A DNA stretch of 64,000 bases from Thermoproteota archaeon (lineage in GTDB: Archaea; Thermoproteota; Nitrososphaeria; Nitrososphaerales; Nitrosopumilaceae), in NCBI GenBank assembly GCA_003352285.1, contig QQVN01000005.1:557017-621016 (forward strand), in the 5' to 3' direction. The notes under the pieces were generated by a model. The model worked only from the letters and a program-made list of their open reading frames with translations, had not been told where the DNA came from and made no database searches. The stretch's first letter is position 1. Every line of letters starts with the position of its first letter. Shown here piece after piece: positions 55,001 to 63,900 of the stretch. The translations under genes and the position numbers were made by a program.

Positions 55001-57746
55001 CCGTACCTGGAGCAACTATAGTTGGGATGGAACAATCTCCCGGATAGTCAGTCGTAACTATTACATTAACCAAGTCAAGGGATCCAGTGTTTGTTACAGT
55101 AAATGTGACACTGGTTCCTGATGGAGGTGAAGGGTTTTCATCTGCAATGCCCAAAATAGACATTGAGGCACCACCAATAACAAGGTCGAGTTGTACAGTT
55201 TCAGGTCCTACGGGATTTGAAAATGAATCTGTTGCAGTGACACTACCTACAAGAGATATTGAAGAAGGTGAGTTTGTTGTACACTGATAAGTTTCGGATT
55301 CTCCTACTGATAGATTTCCATCACCTGGAGATACAACAGTTGGATTGGCACAATTAGGAGAACCAGCCTTCGGGTCATTTGTACTAAGTACCGTGTTAGT
55401 TAGGTCAAAATCACCATCATTAGTTACTGTAAATGTAACAGTGATTGGGTCATTTGATGGAATTGGATTTGGTGGTAAAAATGAGCCGGCAAGCAATAGT
55501 GATGATTCTCCAATTATAATGTCATCTACTTGGTGGGTTTGATCTGGTAATTCTGTAGATGATACAGTTGCAGTTAACGTTACAGTCTGAGCTGTAGCAT
55601 AGCTAGTAGTACACTGGTATGTTTCTGTCTCTCCAAACAATAGATTTCCATCACCTGGAGATACAACAGTTGGATTGGCACAACTTCCAGAATCATCTGT
55701 TGTTACTGCTATGTTAGTTATTGGTAAAGTACCATCATTGGTCAGTGTAAAAGTAACTGTAACGGGGTCATTTGGAGATATAGGATTAGCAGGTGAGAAA
55801 TTACTAGATATATCCATTGAATATATTCCAACGTTCAACATAAATGGAGAATTTGCTGAAATCAAACCACTGTATGGTGTTGTACCAGAAGCAGTTGTCG
55901 TAAATGATACCGGTAAAAGTGAACTAGTTTGACATGCAAATGTTTCAGTCTCGCCAGGTGCAATGTCACCATCACCTGGGGCTACCACAGTAGTAACATC
56001 ACAGTTTGGAGAAAGAATTTTTGGATCATTGTTAGTTACAGTGACATCGGTAAGATCAACGTTTCCAGTATTTTTTACTGTAAAGGTTACATCGGTAATG
56101 GTACTTGGAAGGGTGGGATCTGGATTCTGAGTGCTGGAGATTATTTGTAGTGAAGGACTTCCTAAAGTGATATCAAATGTAGCACATGATAAATCTTGAT
56201 CAAAACATGTTAAGGTGGTTGGAGGGAATCCAGTGTCAGTAATTTCTAAGATTAAGGATTCTTGTGTGTTAGATGTTGGAACTGGGAGATCACATTGATA
56301 TTCCCAGATTTCTCCTGGATTTACTAATCCGTCTGTTGGTGAAATATCTCCACCTACAAATCCAAGCGGACTACACTCAGCAGCGGAAATTGTGTCTATA
56401 GAAAAGTCTGTTGCTCCAGTGTTTTCTACAAAGTATCGCATATCAATGTCATTAGGATCATTTGGATCAATGGTTAACTCAAGGGATTGACCATTTCCAG
56501 TAATGCTAGTTGATGCAGAAAATGCTTCTTGAGGTAGAATATAGTACACTACACCGGCATCAACTTTTGGGGCACCAATCAAAAGATATTGTATGCCTGA
56601 ATTTTCTACAAAGTCAACAGCATAACCAAAGTTATCCCCTACAGGTGATATTCCAAAATTATCAATGGGTGGATTTTCTATAGCAATTGAAGGTACTCCT
56701 TTGTAAAGATATGATGTTCCTGAATCTACTCCTGTAGTGTCATCAAATGGAGCACCTACTAGGACAGAGTTTTCTGAACCAGAAACATCAGAGGCTACCC
56801 AAAATCCAAATTGATCACCGTTATCAGGAGATTCACTATTGATTGTTGCTTGGAAAGCATAAGGTGGTTGATCACTAAATAGATAGAACGCTCCACCATC
56901 ATTTAATCCGCCAAAGGGTGCAGAGATTGCAATGGAACCAAAAATTTTTGTCGTTGACCAGCCAAATTTGTCAGTTGAGGTCGCGCCCTCTGGATCATTT
57001 ATTGTAGCCAAGATATTTCCTCCCGTATTATGACTTATGATGAATGCCTTATCAACCCCGGGAGATCCAACTAAAGTTCTGATAGGACCAAGTACAGAAG
57101 AGTGAAATCCAAATTGACCGCCTACTTGTGCTGAAGTTCCTGCATCATAAGTTGTGGTAGCTCCAGTGATAACATTAAAGCGATACAATTTTCCTGCTTG
57201 ACTGAGTCCTTGTGCTATTGCAGTTGGATTACCAACTAGAATTTCACTATTACTAAATGACGTAATCTTTGTTGCTCCAATTTTTCCCGATGTATCAGGA
57301 TTAGAAATTGTTCCAATTCCTGCCGGATTACAAGTACTATCATAAATTCTAATTTGTCCCAGTCCTCCATTAACACCTGGAATTCCTACTACAAATAATC
57401 CACTTGTTCCAACTCTTCCGACTTTTTCTCCAAATCTATCACCTGGGGATAATCCTGTTGGAGATATTGAACAGATTAGTGAGCCATCTGCTCCACTAAA
57501 GAGAAATGCTTCTCCAACACCACCATTGTTACCGGGGGCCCCTACGGCAAAGTTTCCATTTACATCAGTGATTGAAAATCCAAAGTCAGAACCAGATGTA
57601 TTTGGGTTGGGAATTGGAGTTTCATTATAGATAAGATCAGCATCAACAGGATTTGGGTTAAAGGTAACAGAAGTTATAGAAGCAACTAAAATTATTGAGA
57701 GAAAAACTGTTAATGATTTATTTTGTAGGATTGATGATTTCAACAA
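52008..57746 (-). CDS. Large exported composite protein: FG-GAP-like propeller, CARDB-like repeats, fibro-slime, DUF11 and RTX
   Basis: 1912 residues. Signal peptide at 1-36 (basic start, hydrophobic core, then PNPVDA). About 37-400: beta-propeller of FG-GAP-like units (ITDVNGNFAVGAPGN pattern). About 410-1215: seven CARDB-like Ig modules, each with TFTVTNTG-type strands and most with two cysteines about 24 apart. About 1215-1430: fibro-slime/PA14-like domain. About 1440-1620: DNRLRE-like domain (EVRIYAEDTDNAS). Then DUF11 (YTVTITNNGPES) and RTX repeats. The C-terminus is a poly-Asp/Lys tail without a membrane anchor. It is probably secreted or held on the cell surface by calcium or sugar binding. 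Confidence 0.88.
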   Translation of the reverse strand: MLKSSILQNKSLTVFLSIILVASITSVTFNPNPVDADLIYNETPIPNPNTSGSDFGFSITDVNGNFAVGAPGNNGGVGEAFLFSGADGSLICSISPTGLSPGDRFGEKVGRVGTSGLFVVGIPGVNGGLGQIRIYDSTCNPAGIGTISNPDTSGKIGATKITSFSNSEILVGNPTAIAQGLSQAGKLYRFNVITGATTTYDAGTSAQVGGQFGFHSSVLGPIRTLVGSPGVDKAFIISHNTGGNILATINDPEGATSTDKFGWSTTKIFGSIAISAPFGGLNDGGAFYLFSDQPPYAFQATINSESPDNGDQFGFWVASDVSGSENSVLVGAPFDDTTGVDSGTSYLYKGVPSIAIENPPIDNFGISPVGDNFGYAVDFVENSGIQYLLIGAPKVDAGVVYYILPQEAFSASTSITGNGQSLELTIDPNDPNDIDMRYFVENTGATDFSIDTISAAECSPLGFVGGDISPTDGLVNPGEIWEYQCDLPVPTSNTQESLILEITDTGFPPTTLTCFDQDLSCATFDITLGSPSLQIISSTQNPDPTLPSTITDVTFTVKNTGNVDLTDVTVTNNDPKILSPNCDVTTVVAPGDGDIAPGETETFACQTSSLLPVSFTTTASGTTPYSGLISANSPFMLNVGIYSMDISSNFSPANPISPNDPVTVTFTLTNDGTLPITNIAVTTDDSGSCANPTVVSPGDGNLLFGETETYQCTTSYATAQTVTLTATVSSTELPDQTHQVDDIIIGESSLLLAGSFLPPNPIPSNDPITVTFTVTNDGDFDLTNTVLSTNDPKAGSPNCANPTVVSPGDGNLSVGESETYQCTTNSPSSISLVGSVTATDSFSNPVGPETVQLDLVIGGASMSILGIADENPSPPSGTSVTFTVTNTGSLDLVNVIVTTDYPGDCSIPTIVAPGTGSILTGQSQDYTCNTGPISGDISIISTVNAEDEFSNPLAPVSSQLDIEISAPSISILGNNVPPSPVLQETTATFDWTVSNDGNVPIADLTFASSPVCENGVQGPLDEEDPNNNGLLDLTEVWTFFDCQITFNDSPGSTSPVTATFTGTDESGEVSLNIPHTTQMLIANPLVGLTISSDPTSPIVGEDTTLTFTVENTGNVDLDQPLLTMLTPFPSTNPIITSCNQANPVLLMPGQTFDFTCDVQFTTSGTNTVNAQIEISISPTHLPGNPIFNTDSLALEVSEPVSDVTLVSIIRDFKQSHPDMEQGCSGPICTGVKTGLVQNTLGLDGNPVFNEDIDSTHGPVNFNQWYNPVTGINQCADYNMVLTFDETSGKYTFTNGGISEGFFPIDYQLFGNEGKPHNYHFTMESKATFTYQSGLYFKVNGADDDTFIFINGKLAIDLGGTHPQNQATATINLDDPMLKTKLGLVDGQQATFSLFFAERQQTGSHLAIETNIPFTGVNQGQCDAPANSAELSITKTGELVSAGPSTQILTRTIIQGSDDAEQDKNDMDLDSSDLDLNEKDYVGLRFQNIDIPNGATITNAYVTFTVEDPEGDTGKAEVRIYAEDTDNASTFTNSKKDISSRKTTSAKVDWDIPNWNSAGQNGAAQTTPNISALIQEVIDRNGWQDGNSIALIFDSHKGNNDRDAKAYDSYPSMSAKLVVEFESDSVIDSNLEYTVTITNNGPESANNVIVIDDLPEEVTAISVLPSECEIVDDHTVSCDFSTLSVGQDKTITIVTEVESGFTGTITNNASVESSKSDPYLGNNQVSLETTIGGTAELFCGQPESFYDKVIYGTERADKLKGTNGNDLIFGYGGPDKIHGYKGNDCIYGGSGNDKIYGHNGMDTIFGEEGNDRIYGNNDDDVLSGGEGRDYLRGGYGVDQISGGSDRDNIRGGQGDDSLSGDSGDDNIHGGSGDDFIDGGADTDLCKGGSGSNTIINCEQDDKKKDKDEDDDDD
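52090..52500 (-). repeat. RTX/hemolysin-type calcium-binding repeats
   Basis: The C-terminal coding region repeats GG-x-G-x-D-x-(I/L)-x about every nine residues (for example GGSGNDKIYG, GGEGRDYLRG, GGQGDDSLSG). Such nonapeptides form a beta-roll that binds Ca(II). Together with the acidic tail this is a calcium-dependent secretion or folding signature. Confidence 0.9.
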
Positions 57747-57974
57747 CTTTCTACCTCAGATTGAAATGTTTGATCACTTATATTTTTAGAAAAGGAAATT
57801 CCCAAAAGTGGTAATGAAGTTGTCAATATATCATCAGATATAGTATATCGTCCACTTTTATGCAATAATTATCCTATAAAACGGGAATAAATATGATAGA
57901 AGGAAGTTATTTGAGATATTTACTGCCCTAATGGAATTATTAACCTAGATAGGCTTCCGAATCGGAATATAGAT

Positions 57975-60900
57975 TCAATGGTAAATGTTTCTAGGTTTTG
58001 AGAAATCTACAATTGAAACTCCATTCATGCTTTCCAAATAGAATTTTGAATATGGAATGTTTTCACTAGAAATTACAATCAAACTGTTTGAGGTAGAATT
58101 TTCTATTTTAACTAGTTCTACTTGTCCAGGCAAGATATCTTTAGGTTGTATGGAATCATCGTTCCATTTACAAGCCACTCCATTGCATAAAATCTGGCAT
58201 TCTTTAATTGGATTATTACTATAGTTTCTTACACTTATTGAAACTGTAGTTCCAGAAACAAATTTTTCTACCATCAACTGACGATCATACCTGATTATCA
58301 CTACAGGAGACTTGATTTTGCTAAATTGGAAATACATCATTCCAATAATTGCAATAGTGACTACAATAGTAATTATCCATGATGTTTGAGTATCAATTGA
58401 TTCATTTGATGTTGATGTATGTTCGATGGGTTCATCAAATTGAATTTCGCCAGGTCCGGGTTCAGAGATTTTTCCTCCAAACTCAGTAGTTTCTGATTCT
58501 GAGATTGATGGATTCTTTTCTGAAATAGAATCACTTGTTGATGGAGGAGTTATACCGTCATCTTCTAAAGTTGTCTCATCACCTAGATCTGTTGAAGTCT
58601 CTTGATTGTTTGGTAACAGTGATTCTTGTTCTTGTTGTTCTGAAACTCTAATCATGAATCTTTTTGATTCTAGGATTTCATCACCCATTAGATGAATCCA
58701 ATAGAAGACTTCGGGACCTTCAGATATCATTGCCCATGGAACAGACGCTGAGATTACAGAGTAAGCTGGGTTACCAGGTAGTGGCTCAACATTCATTCTA
58801 ACTGCAGAGTATTCATCAAGATTAAGATTTGATGTTACAAATCTAAGTTCTGCCCTATCAAATTGTACTGGATTCAAGACTAGACCATAGACATCTAATG
58901 ATTCGTTTGAGAGAGAGTACACTGGAGTTTGTGATGCGCTTACTGTCTTTGAACGAATGTCGACATACACTTGGTTAACTACCTCTAATGGATTGTTTAG
59001 TAGCTGGGTAGTAGTGTTTAGTATTTTGATGCCTGGAGAAGTCTCTTTTGGAGCTAATGTACCTCCAAATTCTACAATATTTTCTGATCTTTGAATTGGA
59101 GATTGGTCAAATGCTGTGCTAACTATACTTTGTTGTGCTCTATATTGGATCTTGAGTTTTACATTATCTGTAGCATGAGCCTCTGGAATTAATCCTGTAT
59201 TTGACTCAAGGTAGACTCTCCAGTTTCCTGAAATTGGGTCAACTGAGGTTATGGTGAATCTCTCAAGTACATTATCTGGTCCAGAGTATCTTACTCGGAT
59301 TACTTGCTCACCAAGTGTGACACTTTGTAGATTTCCTGGCTTTCCAAATGTTGATTCTTTGACTAGGCATTCATTGGCAGAACCAATTACACAGACTCCA
59401 TCTGGGGATACTACCTTAAACTGTGAATCATCTTCAGTATTAGAAGCATAGATACTTGCAGCTCTTGCAATTGGTTCTCCTTGTTTATCCATTAAAACTT
59501 CTACATCAAGTTCCTCTGAAGCAGTAGTAATAACAGTCCTTGGGAATGAGTTGAATGTAAGATCTTCAGTTTCAAACAACTGGCCACAGAATTCACCAAT
59601 TACTTGGAATTGGTAATCTTCAATGTGATTTACTTTGGGTATATCCCAAGATAATGGAACTGAAGACTGACCTGATTCAAAGACATATGGCTTTGATGTG
59701 TAGACAACCTTGCCATCTACCAGTAGAGATATTGCACCAGCAATTGGTTGAGTGATTAGGTTTGTAAAGTATGCAATTGGCTTTACATTTGTGCCTTCAG
59801 CCTTGACAGATACTACATCAAATTCAAGATTTCCTTGCGCTGTGTAATCAGTCTTGGTACTCATGATGTATTCTTCAGAATCAGCTGTTGCCAGATTATC
59901 ATCTAGTACATGTATCCAATATTTGAGAGCAGGTGAACCATACATGAATTCCCATGGAATTGATGCAGAGATCTCATACTGTTGAGGTACAGTAGAGTTT
60001 GTAATCTTCATCTTTATGGCAGTGTATTCATCAGTTGATTGACCATATTGTACAAATCTTAGTTCTGCTCGTTTGAGACTTATTGGGCTCTGAACAATTG
60101 ATGTGACAAACATTGTCTGGAAGTTGTCTGCACAGCTACCACCTGGGTTTGCAGCATCAATTGGTGCACCTCCTCCTAGACTTACTCTAACATCATTGAA
60201 TGTAGCTGGTGACTTACCTCCAGTTAATGGGCCAATGACACCTCCAAATCCTGGGCCTGCTGCAGCACCGCCAGCTCCACCAGCACCACCAGCGCCAGCA
60301 CCAGTCTTGCTACCTGGTGAAGGTGCACCTCCTGGTCCAGATGGAGTTGAAGTGGTTGCACTTGCCTTTCTGTGAGCAAGTCCATAGCATGAGAAGTGAT
60401 TTGTAGTCATCTCATAGATACACATATTGTTAGAATCAACTCCTATTGCGGTTGCTGATACTCCGGATTCAGTTACCCAAGTTGGCAAACCACTAGTGTG
60501 ATCTATCACATAAGCATCTAGAATCTGGCATCCATATGTTGAATCAACATCTATAAGTGAATCTGTGGTCTTTGGTATCTTTACTGTAAGCTTTGGTTTT
60601 TCTGCAAATGTGCTTGCTTTGCTCCAGTCAGTACCAACACCATTTGCCTCAAATGAAGAGGTAATGTTAAAGAACATTTCAACTCCACTAGTTCTTCCTG
60701 ATACAGGTGGTGCGGGTAATGAAGTCGGAGCCGCAGATCCTGCAGGAATTGTTCTTTCACTGTTAATTAGTAACCACTCTGATGTTGGGGAACCAGTCTT
60801 GGTAAGAGTAGTAGATGTCTTTAATTGAAGTTTAGAGACACCGCCGGTACTTGGTAGTAAGGAGTCTTGTACAGGCATAATCATTGTTTTACCTGCAGGT

Positions 60901-63900
60901 ATCTTTGTGATAGGCGGAGGCATAACAAATTGTCCTCCTGCGGTATTTGATGATGCAACAATGGCAGTCATTACAGATGCTACAGACTGTTTGCTATTCA
61001 TTGTGTATGCAGGAGCATTAATTTCTGAGATTATTGCTGGGCCTGTTCTTAGTGGATCAAATGATTTTGTTAGCTGAACTGATTTTTGTGATCCTGTTGC
61101 AGTATTTATTCCGGCAGTATTACCAGTACCAACCATTGTAAATCTAGGTAGCTGGTCTGTAGAAGTTATTGGTGTTTGAACTGTATTACCAGATACCTTA
61201 GAAATTACCTTTGCACTGAATGTATTCTTCCAAGTAACTAGGGTGCTATCTGATAGAGATGGTGATGAAGTGGAATTTGTTGGAGGCAAGGTGGAGAGAG
61301 TTTGTGTGGCCTCATCAACTATTACAAATTCAACTACTGGGAATGGAACCGTAAGACCAACCGTAGTAAATGTCTGGTTTGCCATGACAACATTTGTAGC
61401 AACACCTGGAACAGAAGTCATTGTGATATTGTATACTCCAAGAGGTACAGGACCTATTACCAATACACCATTTGTTGCATTCTGATCTGGAGACAAGTTA
61501 TTTTCTGTGACACTTAGTATTCCAGTTCCGGTGAATGGATTTGGTCCAATATTATACACTGCACCTGAAATTCGTGGAGTAGTAATTATTTTGAGTGTAC
61601 CTAGTACTTTGATTGAGGGTTGTGGTCCTTGAATTCCTAGGTTCTCTGTTAATGAGATGGATGTTTTTCTTGCATTTGTTGTATCAGATAATCCCAATTT
61701 TTCTGTTAGGGATACTGTGGATTGTCTAACGCTAATTGCATCATTGAAGCCCAAGTTCTCTGTAAGTGAGATGGTTGCTTGTCTGAAGTTGTCCTGTAGG
61801 CCGAGGTTCTCAGATAGTTTGATTGTGGTGAGCTGAGCGTTTGCTACATCGTTGAGACCGAGGTTCTCAGATAGTTTGATTGTGGTGAGCTGAGCGTTTG
61901 CTACATCGTTGAGACCGAGGTTCTCAGATAGAATGATCTTAGTGAACTGATTGTCTATAGTATCAACAATTCCTAAGTTTTCTACAAATCTGACCAATCC
62001 TTTAGCTGCAAAGAAATCATCAGAAATACCAAGATTCTCAGATAGAATGATCTTAGTGAACTGATTGTCTATAGTATCAACAATTCCTAAGTTTTCTGTA
62101 AGTTTGATTGTGGTGAGCTGAGCGTTTGCTACATCGTTGAGACCGAGGTTCTCAGATAGTTTGATTGTGGTGAGCTGAGCGTTGACATTATCATTGAGAC
62201 CTAAGTTCTCTGTAAGTGAAACTGTAGCTTGTCTGAAGTTATCCTGTAGGCCGAGGTTCTCTGTAAGTGAGATGGTAGCTTGTCTGAAGTTATCGTTGAG
62301 ACCTAAGTTTTCTGTAAGTGAGACTGTAGCTTGTCTGAAGTTATCCTGTAGGCCGAGGTTCTCTGTCAAAGATACTGTAGCTTGTCTGAAGTTATCGTTG
62401 AGACCTAAGTTTTCTGTCAAAGATACTGTAGCTTGTCTGAAGTTATCGTTGAGACCTAAGTTTTCTGTAAGTGAGATGGTTGCTTGTCTGAAGTTATCCT
62501 GTAGGCCGAGGTTCTCTGTCAAAGATACTGTAGCTTGTCTGAAGTTATCGTTGAGACCTAAGTTCTCTGTAAGTGAGATGGTTGCTTGTCTGAAGTTATC
62601 CTGTAGGCCGAGGTTCTCTGTCAAAGATACTGTAGCTTGTCTGAAGTTATCCTGTAGGCCGAGGTTCTCTGTCAAAGATACTGTAGCTTGTCTGAAGTTA
62701 TCCTGTAGGCCGAGGTTCTCAGATAGTTTGATTGTGGTGAGCTGAGCGTTTGCTACATCGTTGAGACCTAAGTTTTCTGTCAAAGATACTGTAGCTTGTC
62801 TGAAGTTATCGTTGAGACCGAGGTTCTCTGTAAGTGAGACTGTAGCTTGTCTGAAGTTGTCGTTGAGACCTAAGTTTTCTGTAAGTGAGATGGTTGCTTG
62901 TCTGAAGTTATCATTGAGACCGAGGTTCTCTGTCAAAGATACTGTAGCTTGTCTGAAGTTATCCTGTAGGCTGAGGTTCTCAGATAGTTTGATTGTGGTG
63001 AGCTGAGCGTTTGCTACATCGTTGAGACCTAAGTTTTCTGTCAAAGATACTGTAGCTTGTCTGAATTGATCATTGAGACCGAGGTTCTCTGTCAAAGATA
63101 CTGTAGCTTGTCTGAAGTTATCCTGTAGGCCGAGGTTCTCTGTCAAAGATACTGTAGCTTGTCTGAAGTTATCGTTGAGACCTAAGTTTTCTGTCAAAGA
63201 TACGGTAGCTTGTCTGAAGTTATCCTGTAGGCCGAGGTTCTCTGTAAGTTTCTTCAATCCTACTGCTGCAAGGAAATCTTCATCTGATATGCCAAGGTTT
63301 TCTGTAAGTTTGATTGTGGTGAGCTGAGCGTTTGCTACATCGTTGAGACCTAAGTTTTCTGTAAGTGAGACTGTAGCTTGTCTGAAGTTATCCTGTAGGC
63401 CGAGGTTCTCTGTAAGTGAGATGGTAGCTTGTCTGAATTGATCATTGAGACCGAGGTTCTCTGTCAAAGATACTGTAGCTTGTCTGAAGTTGTCCTGTAG
63501 GCTGAGGTTCTCAGATAGTTTGATTGTGGTGAGCTGAGCGTTTGCTACATCGTTGAGACCTAAGTTTTCTGTAAGTGAGACTGTAGCTTGTCTGAAGTTA
63601 TCCTGTAGGCCGAGGTTCTCTGTAAGTGAGACTGTAGCTTGTCTGAAGTTATCCTGTAGGCCGAGGTTCTCTGTCAAAGATACTGTAGCTTGTCTGAAGT
63701 TATCGTTGAGACCGAGGTTCTCTGTAAGTGAGATGGTAGCTTGTCTGAAGTTATCGTTGAGACCTAAGTTCTCTGTAAGTGAGACTGTAGCTTGTCTGAA
63801 GTTATCCTGTAGGCCGAGGTTCTCTGTCAAAGATACTGTAGCTTGTCTGAAGTTATCGTTGAGACCTAAGTTTTCTGTCAAAGATACTGTAGCTTGTCTG

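Noticed and set aside
57747..57974. Intergenic stretch of 228 bases between the two giant genes
   Set aside because: It carries promoter-like AT-rich blocks but no ORF above 20 codons, no hairpin with T-tract and no sRNA motif that I could see.
62182..63327. Long plus-strand open frames with LRPKFSVSETVACLKL repeats
   Set aside because: They are the antisense of the 51-bp coding repeat, which lacks stops in this frame. The strand is opposite to the giant gene and the codon pattern has no support.
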